The position numbers and the translations under genes were made by a program. Below the pieces are notes generated by a model that was given only the letters and a program-made list of their open reading frames with translations, made no database searches and was not told the DNA's origin. Positions 18,936-27,624 of a stretch of DNA of 64,000 nucleotides are shown piece after piece (the stretch's first letter is position 1; every line of letters begins with the position of its first letter). The stretch is from Peptococcaceae bacterium BRH_c4a (GTDB taxonomy: Bacteria > Bacillota > Desulfotomaculia > Desulfotomaculales > Desulfocucumaceae): positions 1 to 64,000 of the forward strand of contig LADN01000068.1 in NCBI GenBank assembly GCA_000961585.1, in the 5' to 3' direction.

Positions 18936-19157
18936 TTAGTGCCCCGAGGCACCTGTAAAACCGGCCTCCTGCATTAGGCCATTCAGGGCTGATATATGCC
19001 GGTTTCCCCTGTCCATAGCCTGCTGCAGCACACCCTGCACCGCCGGGTCCCCAGACTGGCTCATGTACCTCTGCACTTTCCGGGCGCACAGTTCCTCAGC
19101 CTTTAAAAGAGCCTGTATCTGCAGCTTTTCCATTTCGCTCATGTTCATTCCGTACAT
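18936..19157 (-). CDS. Small coat-associated helical protein
   Basis: A protein of 73 residues with two helices, starting with Met-rich MYGMNMSEMEK. The pattern KAEELCARKV..YM...DP....LQQ....HI..L is like the short partners that often precede CotF-type genes in spore formers. Strong GGGGAGGTGAGGG Shine-Dalgarno. It is first in a two-gene operon with the Coat F protein, 55 nt after hflX on the same strand, and could be cotranscribed with it. Confidence 0.75.
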   Translation of the reverse strand: MYGMNMSEMEKLQIQALLKAEELCARKVQRYMSQSGDPAVQGVLQQAMDRGNRHISALNGLMQEAGFTGASGH

Positions 19158-19212
19158 TCCCTCACCTCCCCTGTTTTCACTCAGGAGATAGTATTGTTAA
19201 TTTCACCCTTCT

Positions 19213-20487
19213 TTATGCAGAGGGATCTCTCAGCATAGACTCCAGCCTCGCCGCCCATACCTCCTCCAGCTCAACATCCACTGTAATGCCCCCGGGCCCG
19301 TGGTCCTGCTTTATAACCAGGCCCTTTTGGTGCAGCAGAGGCAAAAGGCCGGATCTGTCAAAGGGCAGGAAAAACCGCCTCCTCACCCTTTTTATGGCCG
19401 CCACCCGGGCTATCCTTTCCAGCAGGGCAGCCATTCCATACCCCGACAGGGCGGACACCTGAACCGGATCATCTCCGTAATCAGGAATGGGAGGCTGATC
19501 CTCGGCAACACGATCAATTTTGTTATAAACGGTTATGATGGGTTTTTCCCCGGCCCCCAGGGAGTCCAGTACTTTAATAACTGTTTGGGCCTGTCCGCAA
19601 GCATTGGGATGGGATATATCAATAACGTGAACAAGCACATCGGACTCCGCCACCTCTTCCAGGGTTGCCCTGAAGGCAGCCACCAGATGATGGGGAAGGT
19701 TATTGATAAAGCCAACGGTATCGGTAAGGAGAACGATTTCATTATTGGGCAGATCCACACGCCGGGTGGTGGGGTCCAGTGTGGCAAAGAGTTTGTCTTC
19801 CACCAGAACATCGGCCCCGGTAAGCTTTTTTAAAAGGGTTGACTTGCCCGCATTGGTGTATCCCACCAGGGAAACCTGGGGCAACGGAACATCCTTCCTG
19901 CCTCTGCGCATTATCTCCCGGTGGCGCCTGACCTCTTCTATCTCCTTTTTAAGATCTGATATGCGTTTCCTTATTCTCCTGCGGTCCACTTCCAGCTTGG
20001 TTTCCCCCGGCCCCCGCGTGCCAATGCCTCCGCCCAGCCTGGAAAGAGCGATTCCCTTCCCGGTAAGCCTGGGCAGCAGAAAATTGAGCTGGGCCAGTTC
20101 CACCTGGAGCTTTCCTTCCCGGGTTTTAGCCCGGCAGGCGAAAATATCCAAAATCAAGCGGGATCGGTCGATGACAGAGACACCCGCCAGATCTTCAAGA
20201 TTTCTGGTCTGGGCCGGTGACAGCTCCCGGTCGCATATAACCAGGTCGGCCCCTGTTTCCCCGCACAAATCAGTCAATTCCCGGGCCTTACCCTTCCCCA
20301 GGAAGGTGGAACCGTCGGGCCTGCTTTTCTTCTGTATTATCCTGCCCGCCACCTCGGCCCCCGCCGTATCGGTGAGACGCTCCAGCTCTCTCATGGATTC
20401 CTCCGCCGAACGGGAGTCATCACCGGGTAACTCTATGCCCACCAGCACAGCCCTTTCAATCCTCTCGCCGTTGTCATTCCGATGCAT
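19213..20487 (-). CDS. hflX: Ribosome-associated GTPase HflX
   Basis: A GTPase of 424 residues that splits or rescues stalled ribosomes, particularly under stress. The N-terminal HflX domain is followed by a glycine-rich GGGIGTRGPGETKLE segment near 150 and a coiled-coil (RRRIRKRISDLKKEIEEV). The G domain has G1 GYTNAGKST near 207, G3 DTVGF near 257 and G4 NKID near 322. ATG has AGGAGGA 5 nt upstream. The usual partner hfq or miaA is not next to it. Upstream there is a 930-nt gap filled mainly by an inverted repeat element. Confidence 0.95.
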   Translation of the reverse strand: MHRNDNGERIERAVLVGIELPGDDSRSAEESMRELERLTDTAGAEVAGRIIQKKSRPDGSTFLGKGKARELTDLCGETGADLVICDRELSPAQTRNLEDLAGVSVIDRSRLILDIFACRAKTREGKLQVELAQLNFLLPRLTGKGIALSRLGGGIGTRGPGETKLEVDRRRIRKRISDLKKEIEEVRRHREIMRRGRKDVPLPQVSLVGYTNAGKSTLLKKLTGADVLVEDKLFATLDPTTRRVDLPNNEIVLLTDTVGFINNLPHHLVAAFRATLEEVAESDVLVHVIDISHPNACGQAQTVIKVLDSLGAGEKPIITVYNKIDRVAEDQPPIPDYGDDPVQVSALSGYGMAALLERIARVAAIKRVRRRFFLPFDRSGLLPLLHQKGLVIKQDHGPGGITVDVELEEVWAARLESMLRDPSA

Positions 20488-20644
20488 AAATTCCTCCTGT
20501 CCCCGGACCTGTTAGCGGGGTCTTAACTAGTTCTGGCATCTAAAAAACACTCTGTACCTATAGATGCAATTGGGCAATAAACCTTAAGGAATGCCTTCGC
20601 CATTCTGGCTTCTGGCTTCTGGATTCCGCCGCCTGAAAGGCGGC

Positions 20645-20667
20645 AACGCCCGCAGGGCGTTTTTTTA
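20645..20667 (+). terminator. Terminator-like end hairpin of element copy 4
   Basis: AACGCCC (20645-20651), a GCA loop, GGGCGTT (20655-20661) and a seven-base T-run make a textbook intrinsic terminator on the plus strand. No plus-strand gene lies immediately upstream, so it is probably part of the element. Confidence 0.6.
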
Positions 20668-21164
20668 TCGTTTAGGAAAGTATATGCCATATTAAAGTGA
20701 TAAAGCGCTAAATCGCCAAAGCATCTTTATGTAGCCCAGAGTTTTTCTGGGGTCGCTCCGGGGTCATTTGAGGGTCGCTGCGTTGTCGCTAATGGGTAGG
20801 TGGAGCGATTTAAGTCCGGCCTGCATTACCTCCTGCTGCAACTGTCTCTAAACTCGGTCGCCAACGTAATGCCGACCATTTTGGAGGTGGGAGGCCAGAG
20901 GTTAGAGGTTAGAAAACTTGCAGGAAATGACCTCAGAGCCATTTCTAGCTTAATCCGACTTCCGACTTCCAACATCTAACCTCCAAATTCGTAGGCTCGG
21001 TCGTTAAGAGACAGTAGCAGACTCCGGTACATTCCGCACGGACTTAAATCACTCCCCCTCACTGCATGTCGCTGTGGGGTCGCTTGAGGGTCGCTATTAA
21101 AGCAGGCTGTCACTATTCTGGCTCCTGGCTTCTGGCTTCTGAATTCCGCCGTCTGCAAGACGGC

Positions 21165-21188
21165 AACGCCCGTCAGGGCGTTTTTTTA
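21165..21188 (+). terminator. Terminator-like end hairpin of element copy 4, other side
   Basis: AACGCCC (21165-21171), GTCA loop, GGGCGTT (21176-21182) and a T-run to 21187. It mirrors the hairpin at 20645 and points the same way, insulating the downstream kinase gene from upstream transcription. Confidence 0.6.
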
Positions 21189-21428
21189 TAGGACCCCCTA
21201 AGACAGCCGGCATCATAAGTATATACATATAAGGTTTTTTCTGCAAAAGCCAAATAAGAAGTATTTTAATTAAATAATTTCACAAATTACTTTAAACAAT
21301 ATCATTTCCACTTGCAGGAAATGACAATTTTCTGCAGAAAGATTAGGACAGGCTCACAAAACAAGGAACCGCAGACCCAGCAAGACACCCTGTTATAATA
21401 TAAAAATAATGGATACGCGGTGAAAGCA

Positions 21429-22568
21429 ATGGTTTCTGACATGGGCAACCTGGACAAGATTATAAAAGAAACCGTTTCCGCCGTGGAGGCAGGAAAAAGA
21501 CAGGTATTTGAAATCGCCGAAAGTTCGCAGTTAGAATACTGCCGCTTAAAAAAGGAATTTGAAGAGGTTCGGCAACAGGTGTCCTCAATGGTGAATGAGG
21601 TGGACACCATTACCGTCGAAGAGAAAAAAGCCCGGACGCGCCTGGCCGAGGTCAGTAAAAACTTCAAAAAATACACCGAGCAGGATATAAAAAAGGCCTA
21701 TGAGGACGCCCAGGAAAAACAACTGAAACTGGCCAACCTGAGGGGAAGCGAAAGACTTCTCCGTTATAAGAGAGACAGCATGGAACAAAGCCTGCGCAGG
21801 TTGGAGGGCATGTTAAACAAGGCCGAAAACCTTGCCTCGCAACTGTCCATTGTAACCAACTACCTGACCGGAAATTTAAAGGATCTGTCCCAGAAGATTG
21901 ACGATATGCAGCAGGTACAGCTGCTGGGTATCAGCATCATCAAGGCCCAGGAAGAAGAGCGCCGCCGCGTGGCCAGGGACATCCATGACGGTCCCGCCCA
22001 GCTTATGGCCAATATAGTGATGAGGGCGGAATTCTGCCTGAAGCTTATGGATGTGGATCACAACAAGGTCAGGGAGGAATTGCACGATCTCCAGAATCTG
22101 GTGCGCCAGAGCCTGCAGGACGTTAGGAAAATCATTTTCGATTTGAGACCCATGGTGCTGGACGACCTGGGTCTGGTGCCCGCAGTCAGGCGGTATGCGG
22201 AAGATTTTCAGGCGCAGTACGATCTGCCTGTTGAAATAGTGGTCATCGGAACAGCCCGGAGGTTCCCCATAACCATAGAGGTAGCCCTTTTCAGGATACT
22301 TCAGGAATGCCTCAGCAATATAAGAAAGCATGCCAGAGCAAACCGCATAATGATTAAAGTAGAGATTCTCACCGGAAAAATAAACGTGGTGGTGAAAGAC
22401 GACGGAATAGGATTTAACCTGGATCAGATCAAGAATGCGGGCAAGAGAGAGTGTTTCGGTTTGTTGGGCATGAGGGAAAGAACACAGATCCTGAAAGGTG
22501 AGATTACCATCAACTCCTCTCACGGACAGGGGTCCGTGATAAGCGTTTCGGTGCCGCTGGAAGACTGA
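21429..22568 (+). CDS. Soluble DegS-like sensor histidine kinase
   Basis: A kinase of about 379 residues with no membrane segment. The first 150 residues are predicted coiled coil, as in DegS. A HisKA_3 domain follows with His in ARDIHDGPAQL near 186 and a FDLRPMVLDDLGL helix, then an HATPase with DDGIGFN and GLLGMRER motifs. It presumably phosphorylates the NarL-type regulator 37 nt downstream. ATG at 21429 has GGTGA upstream; a GTG at 21420 is the alternative. The pair sits directly before the Tad pilus genes, so control of pilus expression is likely (inference). Confidence 0.9.
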   Translation: MVSDMGNLDKIIKETVSAVEAGKRQVFEIAESSQLEYCRLKKEFEEVRQQVSSMVNEVDTITVEEKKARTRLAEVSKNFKKYTEQDIKKAYEDAQEKQLKLANLRGSERLLRYKRDSMEQSLRRLEGMLNKAENLASQLSIVTNYLTGNLKDLSQKIDDMQQVQLLGISIIKAQEEERRRVARDIHDGPAQLMANIVMRAEFCLKLMDVDHNKVREELHDLQNLVRQSLQDVRKIIFDLRPMVLDDLGLVPAVRRYAEDFQAQYDLPVEIVVIGTARRFPITIEVALFRILQECLSNIRKHARANRIMIKVEILTGKINVVVKDDGIGFNLDQIKNAGKRECFGLLGMRERTQILKGEITINSSHGQGSVISVSVPLED

Positions 22569-22605
22569 AACCCAGCCGCCAAAAAGTTATATCGAGGTGA
22601 AAGCA

Positions 22606-23262
22606 TTGTCTACCATCAGAGTATTAATAGCTGATGACCATGTTCTGGTAAGGGAAGGAATAATGAAAATACTTTCCCTGGAGGAAGACTTTGAAATTGC
22701 CGGTGAAGCCGGTGACGGTCAGGAGGCCTTCAGGATCGCGCTGGAAAAGGATGTGGACATAGCCCTGCTGGACGTGAACATGCCCATAACCGATGGCATA
22801 GAGGCCTGCAGGATGATCAAAAGGGTAAAACCCCAGATCGGGGTCATCGCCCTGACCATTCACGATCAGCAGGAATACCTGTTTGAGTTTATACGGGCCG
22901 GAGCCTCGGCCTACCTTCTCAAAGACATAAGCCCCGGGCAGCTGGTGGAAACCATCCGGGGTGTGGCCAGTGGAAATTCATACATTCCACCCAGATTGAT
23001 GTCCAATGTCTTTGAGGAAATCAACAGGATGTCGGTAAATCATACTTCACGCCAGCATAATAAGGACCAGCTTACTTCAAGGGAAGTGGAAGTATTACAG
23101 CATGTGGCCCAGGGTGATTCCAACAAGCTAATTGCCATAAAACTGTTCATAAGTGAGAAAACCGTAAAAAATCATCTTTATCGAATATTCCAGAAGTTAA
23201 ATGTGGATGATCGTACCCAGGCAACCCTTTACGCACTAAAACATAAAATTGTGAACTTATGA
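22606..23262 (+). CDS. NarL/LuxR-type response regulator (DegU-like)
   Basis: A regulator of about 218 residues. Receiver: acidic pair ADDH, phospho-acceptor in LLDVNMP near residue 55, Thr in ALTIH and Lys in LLKD. C-terminal LuxR helix-turn-helix from about 150 (LTSREVEVLQHVAQG, then SEKTVKNHLYRIFQKL). TTG at 22606 has GAGGTG 6 nt upstream; GTG at 22597 overlaps that site and is less likely. A terminator follows 28 nt after the stop, so the kinase-regulator pair is its own transcription unit ahead of the flp gene. Confidence 0.9.
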   Translation: MSTIRVLIADDHVLVREGIMKILSLEEDFEIAGEAGDGQEAFRIALEKDVDIALLDVNMPITDGIEACRMIKRVKPQIGVIALTIHDQQEYLFEFIRAGASAYLLKDISPGQLVETIRGVASGNSYIPPRLMSNVFEEINRMSVNHTSRQHNKDQLTSREVEVLQHVAQGDSNKLIAIKLFISEKTVKNHLYRIFQKLNVDDRTQATLYALKHKIVNL

Positions 23263-23290
23263 TTTCTCTGTCAAACCAAATATTTTATAA

Positions 23291-23328
23291 AAACACTGGG
23301 ACTTTAAGTAAAGTCCCAGTGTTTTTTT
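23291..23328 (+). terminator. Terminator of the DegS/DegU-like pair
   Basis: AAACACTGGGACTTT (23291-23305) pairs perfectly with AAAGTCCCAGTGTTT, followed by a T-run to 23328. It separates the regulators from the pilus genes. Confidence 0.92.
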
Positions 23329-23452
23329 GAGGACTTAAGTCCCGGCAAAGTTAGGTCCAAAATGACTCTGCTTTTTAAGCCTTTTGTAAGATGTGATCTA
23401 TTGTATGAAATGGTAAAATTTTGACATAAAATACTTGGGAGGTGCCACGAAA

Positions 23453-23629
23453 ATGAATAAAATAATGATGGATTTATGGAATGATGAGAGCGGGCAGGGC
23501 ATGGCTGAGTACGGACTTATTTTAGCTCTGGTGGCGGTGGTGGCCATCGCAGGATTCCGGCTTCTGGGCTCAGGCGTTTCCAAGCAGATTAATGCGGTAG
23601 GCACTGAAATTTACAATACCAACCCCTGA
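23453..23629 (+). CDS. flp: Flp-family type IVb pilin
   Basis: A small pilin of 58 residues, the major subunit of the Flp (Tad) pilus. The short N-terminal leader ends at Gly14; the mature protein would start QGMAEY, giving the conserved Glu5-Tyr6 pair, and continues with a hydrophobic helix (LILALVAVVAIAGF). Strong GGGAGGTG 8 nt upstream of the ATG. The gene is followed by a 12-bp hairpin and then by its prepilin peptidase gene. Extremely short C-terminal part after the helix, as in other Flp pilins. Confidence 0.95.
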   Translation: MNKIMMDLWNDESGQGMAEYGLILALVAVVAIAGFRLLGSGVSKQINAVGTEIYNTNP

Positions 23630-23677
23630 TTGGATAACTTCACCAGTACATACAGCCATTTCAGCTTCAACAACCTG

Positions 23678-23705
23678 GGCCCTACTTAATTCTTTAAGTA
23701 GGGCC
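23678..23705 (+). promoter_or_regulatory. Perfect hairpin after flp without T-run
   Basis: GGCCCTACTTAA pairs with TTAAGTAGGGCC across a 4-nt loop. There is no T-run, so it is more likely an mRNA-stabilising or processing hairpin than a full terminator. It could let the pilin message accumulate above the assembly genes. Confidence 0.65.
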
Positions 23706-23731
23706 ACTCATTACTGAAAGGTAAATCTTTT

Positions 23732-24289
23732 ATGGAAAACATAAACAAACTGGAATTGGCTTTTCCCGATTATCTCCTTCTCCTGCTTCTAATCATTTGC
23801 ATAATCACTGACCTTAAAAGCAGGCGCATTTACAATAAAATTTTGATCCCCTTCCTTATCACCGCTCTGTTGGCAAGCTTTCTCACCGGGGGATGGCAAT
23901 ACCTGCTGAATAGTTTCCAGGGAGCTGCGCTGGGACTGGCCATGCTGATCATTCCCTTTACCAGGGGCGGCATCGGTGCCGGTGATGTCAAACTGCTGGC
24001 GGTAATAGGCGGCATCAAAGGATCGGCCTTTGTGGTCAACACCTTTCTGGCCGGAGCCATAGCCGGTGGGGTTTTCGCCCTGGTCATACTGGCCGTCAGC
24101 CGGCAGCTTCCGGCAACGTTGTCCCGCTTACTGGGGGCGGTCTCCGGGGTGCTGTTAAGGTATGGCGTCACAATAAGGTCCGGAGTTCGCCAGGAAGATG
24201 TGAGGCCCCTGTATTTCCCGTATTCCCTGGCCATAGGGACCGGCGCCGCCGCCGCATATACATTTAACCTGCAAAACCTGTTGAGGTGA
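23732..24289 (+). CDS. tadV: Prepilin peptidase (TadV/CpaA, A24 family)
   Basis: A membrane aspartic peptidase of 185 residues that removes the Flp leader. The two catalytic Asp residues are in CIITDLKSRRI (near 27) and GIGAGDVKLL (near 89, the GxGD motif). About five or six membrane helices. There is no N-terminal methylase domain, as normal for the short TadV/CpaA type. AAAGGT precedes the ATG. Second gene of the tad locus. Confidence 0.93.
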   Translation: MENINKLELAFPDYLLLLLLIICIITDLKSRRIYNKILIPFLITALLASFLTGGWQYLLNSFQGAALGLAMLIIPFTRGGIGAGDVKLLAVIGGIKGSAFVVNTFLAGAIAGGVFALVILAVSRQLPATLSRLLGAVSGVLLRYGVTIRSGVRQEDVRPLYFPYSLAIGTGAAAAYTFNLQNLLR

Positions 24290-24293
24290 TACG

Positions 24294-24689
24294 ATGAAAC
24301 GACTTTTAATGAGAGATGAGCGTGGCCAGGCCATGGTTGAACTGGCCCTGGTGCTGCCGGTGCTGCTGATGCTGTTTATGGGAACTGTGGAGTTCGGGAG
24401 GATATTCCACTCCTACCTTGTCATTACCAACGCCTCCCGGGAGGGGGCCAGGGTAGCCGTACTGGGCGGCGCCGACACCGCTGTCTCCGGCAGAGTGGAA
24501 CAGACCACCGCCAGCCTTGACTCCGCCAGGCTGCAGACCACCGTGACCCCGGCTTCCACCGACAGAAAATCCGGTGTGCTGGCCACCGTGGAGGTACGCT
24601 ACCGAATACCACTGATATTCCCCCTTTTTGACGTATTCATCCCCAACCCGCTGCCGGTCACATCCAGGACCACCATGCGGGTTGAATGA
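24294..24689 (+). CDS. tadE: TadE-like pseudopilin
   Basis: A protein of 131 residues with a TadE domain: a short cytoplasmic N-terminus (MRDERGQAMVELALVLP) leading to one membrane helix (near 15-35) and a small external domain. The Glu in QAMVEL corresponds to the pilin-like Glu5. GAGGTGA lies 5 nt before the ATG. It lies 4 nt after tadV. Confidence 0.9.
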   Translation: MKRLLMRDERGQAMVELALVLPVLLMLFMGTVEFGRIFHSYLVITNASREGARVAVLGGADTAVSGRVEQTTASLDSARLQTTVTPASTDRKSGVLATVEVRYRIPLIFPLFDVFIPNPLPVTSRTTMRVE

Positions 24690-24703
24690 AGGGAGATCAG
24701 GCC

Positions 24704-25624
24704 ATGACCGTTTTTATAAAGAGGATTGTTAAAGATCAGAGGGGCTTTTCATTTTTCATGGTCGGCATAGGAATAATGAGCCTTTTCGGCATGACCGCCC
24801 TGGTGACAGATTTCGGCCGCATCTCCCTATCCCGCCAGCGTCTGGTGAATGCCGTGGACAGCGCAGCCATTGCCGCAGCCCGGGACTTTGTGTTCATTGA
24901 GGATCCCTACACCAGGGATATGACCGCCCGTCAGAGGGCGGTGGATGTGGCCGTATCCAACGGGGCGCCCATAGGCGGCATAAGTGTTGACATAGTCAAT
25001 AACAAAATTTCTGTAACCGCAGAGCAGTCAGTCAGCCTGATCATGTCCAGAGCCTTTGGCGTAAGCCAAAGGGCAGTCCGGGCCCACGCCGCGGCAATGG
25101 TGGGAAGCATCACTTCTTACAGGGGAGTGGCCCCCCTTACTATCAAGGAGCAGCCTTTTATATACGGAGAGCTTGTTACCCTGAAATACGGTTCCCCGAA
25201 CTCTCCGGGCAACTTCGGAGCCCTGGCCCTGGCCGGCAGGGGCAGCCGTAATTACAAGCACAATCTGATCAACGGTTTTTCAGAAGTGGTAAAGCTGGGA
25301 GAAACACTGGATACAGAGCCCGGCAACATGGACGGCCCCACCGACGGCATTGACGAGAGGCTGGGCCGCTGCACCAACGGCTGCACCTATGACAATTTTG
25401 AGCCTGACTGCCCTAAAATACTGGTGATACCAATTCACAGGGATGACCCCCAGGGGCGGGATAGTATTACAGTTACCGGGTTTGCCGCCTTTTTTGCGGA
25501 CAGGGAGGCCACCGGCAGCTCCGGGGATGAAATAAAGGGGTATTTTGTCCGCATGGCCGCCGAGGGAGATCCGGATTTTTTTAATCCCGTGACCAGTCTT
25601 TATGGCGCCAAACTGGTTGAGTAG
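24704..25624 (+). CDS. tadG: TadG-like pilus-assembly protein
   Basis: About 306 residues. The N-terminal segment DQRGFSFFMVGIG leads to one membrane helix, then a TadG-type region (DFGRISLSRQRLVNAVDSAA). The external part has a cluster of Cys residues (GRCTNGCTYDNFEPDCP near 235), possibly disulfide-bonded. ATG at 24704 follows GGGAG by 9 nt; an upstream ATG at 24686 overlapping the tadE stop as ATGA is the alternative. It probably forms a minor pilus or anchoring component. No VWA domain is evident. Confidence 0.8.
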   Translation: MTVFIKRIVKDQRGFSFFMVGIGIMSLFGMTALVTDFGRISLSRQRLVNAVDSAAIAAARDFVFIEDPYTRDMTARQRAVDVAVSNGAPIGGISVDIVNNKISVTAEQSVSLIMSRAFGVSQRAVRAHAAAMVGSITSYRGVAPLTIKEQPFIYGELVTLKYGSPNSPGNFGALALAGRGSRNYKHNLINGFSEVVKLGETLDTEPGNMDGPTDGIDERLGRCTNGCTYDNFEPDCPKILVIPIHRDDPQGRDSITVTGFAAFFADREATGSSGDEIKGYFVRMAAEGDPDFFNPVTSLYGAKLVE

Positions 25625-25659
25625 TCGATTATATAAAGAACTAACCGGGAGATGAAGCA

Positions 25660-26361
25660 ATGAGAGGCAGAATAAACATAATCCTCATAGCGGCCGTGAT
25701 TTTCGGCATGGCGGCGTCATGGGGAACATACCAGTATCTAAAGAACATGGAAAACACCTATAAGTCCTCCGGAAATTTCGTTCCGGTGGCCGTGGCCAAG
25801 TTAAGAATACCCGCCCGCTCGATTATAAACGAACAGATGGTGGACTTCACCGAGATGCCCTCCAACTATATCAATCCGGCAGTCCTGGGAAAGCCGGAGG
25901 ATGTCATCGGCAAGATTTCCAAGACAGATATTTATCCGGGAGAGCAGATATTAAGAAATAAAGTGGCCAGTTCCAACGACCCCGGAGAGGGCCTGGCGGC
26001 TCTGGTGGAACCCGGAAGAAGGGCCATGACGGTGGCTGTAAACGATGTCACCGGGGTGGCCGGAATGCTTAAACCCGGTGACAAAGTTGACATTCTGGGA
26101 ACGGTGGTGGTGGGCAAGGAAACCCTCACATCACTTGTAGTTCAGGATATTAAAATACTGGCGGTGAACAGGACTACGGCAAACTTATCTGCTGAAAAGC
26201 AGCCCCAGACCGGAACCATCACCCTGTCATTAAACCCCTGGGAGGCTCAGCATGTTACCATAGCCTCGGAAAAAGGCAGCATCCGCATTCTGCTCCGCAC
26301 ACCCGCCGATGAGGCAAAAGTACAGGTACCGTCTACAAATATCAACCACCTGGTCAGGTGA
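25660..26361 (+). CDS. cpaB: Flp pilus assembly protein CpaB/RcpC
   Basis: A protein of 233 residues with one N-terminal membrane helix and an SAF domain (about 45-110), then an RcpC/CpaB region. In Gram-negative bacteria CpaB works with the secretin; here no secretin is present, so it must act at the membrane or wall. GGGAGATG lies upstream of the ATG. Followed after 15 nt by the TadZ-like gene. Confidence 0.92.
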   Translation: MRGRINIILIAAVIFGMAASWGTYQYLKNMENTYKSSGNFVPVAVAKLRIPARSIINEQMVDFTEMPSNYINPAVLGKPEDVIGKISKTDIYPGEQILRNKVASSNDPGEGLAALVEPGRRAMTVAVNDVTGVAGMLKPGDKVDILGTVVVGKETLTSLVVQDIKILAVNRTTANLSAEKQPQTGTITLSLNPWEAQHVTIASEKGSIRILLRTPADEAKVQVPSTNINHLVR

Positions 26362-26376
26362 TTTGGAGGTGAAATA

Positions 26377-27606
26377 ATGATCGGCGCCATAACTGTTCTT
26401 ATTGCGGACGACATCCCCGGCACCAGGGAGGACATCAAGAGGCTCTTATATTTCGAGGATGACATAACCATAGTGGGAGAGGCCGGTGACGGCGATGAGG
26501 CAGTGAAGTTCTCCGAGACCTTAAAGCCAGATGTTATTCTGATGGACGTGAACATGCCCCGGATGGACGGCATCAAGGCCTCTGAGCTTATAACCGTTAG
26601 AAACCCGGACTCTGCCATTGTAATTATTTCCATTCAGGGTGAGCAGGAATACCTTCGCAAGGCCATGGCCGCCGGGGCCAGGGACTACCTGGTGAAGCCC
26701 TTCAGCAGCGGCGAGCTGGCCGAAACCATCAGGAAGGTAAGCGACTTTTCCAGGAGGAGGCGCCTTCATCTGGTGGACGGAGGCAGCTATACACCGGCGG
26801 TCCCGGTGAGGGATCCCGGAAAGGTAATAACCTTTTTCTCAACCAAGGGCGGGGTGGGGAAAACTACCGCCGCCTGCAACCTGGCCATAAGCATGGTGCA
26901 GAAAACCAGAAAAAAAGTGGCCCTGGTGGATATGGACCTCCAGGGGGGCGATGTCTCCATATTTATGAATATTTCAAGTAAGGGCGGGCTGGCCGAGGTG
27001 GCCCAGGAAACGGAATACACCGACCCCTCCCTGCTGGAAACCTATTTATGCCCCCACATGTCCGGGGTAAGGGTGATGCCGGCCCCCGGATCCCCGGAGC
27101 AGGCCGACCTGATCACCCCGGCCCACGCCGAAGGCATACTGAAGGCTTTAAAAGAATCCTACGACTATATCGTGGTGGACACTGCGGCCGCCTTAAACGA
27201 AATTACCCTCACCTGCCTGGAGGTATCCGACCAGATTCTGGTGATGCTCAACCAGGATCTCCCCACCCTGAGACATGCCAGGGTCAACATGGAAATACTG
27301 GAAAGGTTGAACCTTACCTTAAAAACCCAGCTGATACTGAACAGATTTAGGAACGACGGCATAAAGATCAAGGACCTGGAAAAAAACATCAATTCATCCA
27401 TAACCGGAACGCTGCCTGAAGATACCGAAACCGTTTCAGGTTCCATCAACAAGGGCCACCCCTTTGTACTCACCCGGCCCTCGGCTGAGATAACCAGATC
27501 CCTGAACGAACTGGCATCCTCTCTATCGGCGCCGTCGGATGTTACCGGAGAAGAACAGGCGGCAGCTCCCAAAAAGTCCATAATAGGGAAAATATTCAGC
27601 TTCTAG
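26377..27606 (+). CDS. tadZ: Receiver-domain TadZ/CpaE ATPase
   Basis: A 409-residue localisation ATPase. Residues 1-125 form a complete receiver with phospho-acceptor Asp in MDVNMPRMDG near 57, a Thr/Ser position in IISIQG and Lys in VKPFS. A MinD/ParA-type ATPase follows: deviant Walker A KGGVGKTT near 157 and DMDLQGGD near 185. Many TadZ proteins have only a degenerate receiver-like domain; here the acceptor is intact, so direct phospho-control of pilus placement is possible. GGAGGTGA lies 6 nt before the ATG. Confidence 0.92.
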   Translation: MIGAITVLIADDIPGTREDIKRLLYFEDDITIVGEAGDGDEAVKFSETLKPDVILMDVNMPRMDGIKASELITVRNPDSAIVIISIQGEQEYLRKAMAAGARDYLVKPFSSGELAETIRKVSDFSRRRRLHLVDGGSYTPAVPVRDPGKVITFFSTKGGVGKTTAACNLAISMVQKTRKKVALVDMDLQGGDVSIFMNISSKGGLAEVAQETEYTDPSLLETYLCPHMSGVRVMPAPGSPEQADLITPAHAEGILKALKESYDYIVVDTAAALNEITLTCLEVSDQILVMLNQDLPTLRHARVNMEILERLNLTLKTQLILNRFRNDGIKIKDLEKNINSSITGTLPEDTETVSGSINKGHPFVLTRPSAEITRSLNELASSLSAPSDVTGEEQAAAPKKSIIGKIFSF

Positions 27607-27624
27607 TGGTCGGAGGTGTGGAAA

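Larger units (their letters stand above)
20599..21190 (-). repeat. Dispersed structured intergenic element, copy 4 (inverted)
   Basis: Minus-strand copy. Reading from 21190 downwards, it starts ATAAAAAAACGCCC, with hairpins CGCCC-TGAC-GGGCG and CCGTC-TTGCA-GACGG, 7-nt units, the long stem with GCGACCGAG internal loops and inverted 7-nt apex, and the end CATATACTTTCC near 20680. It is then followed by a second paired-hairpin module and 7-nt units (20599-20665). Its first hairpin uses other bases than copies 1-3 (CGCCC/GGGCG instead of CCGCC/GGCGG) yet still pairs. The rest of the gap between hflX and the kinase gene (20488-20598, 21191-21428) holds nothing I recognise. Confidence 0.85.
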
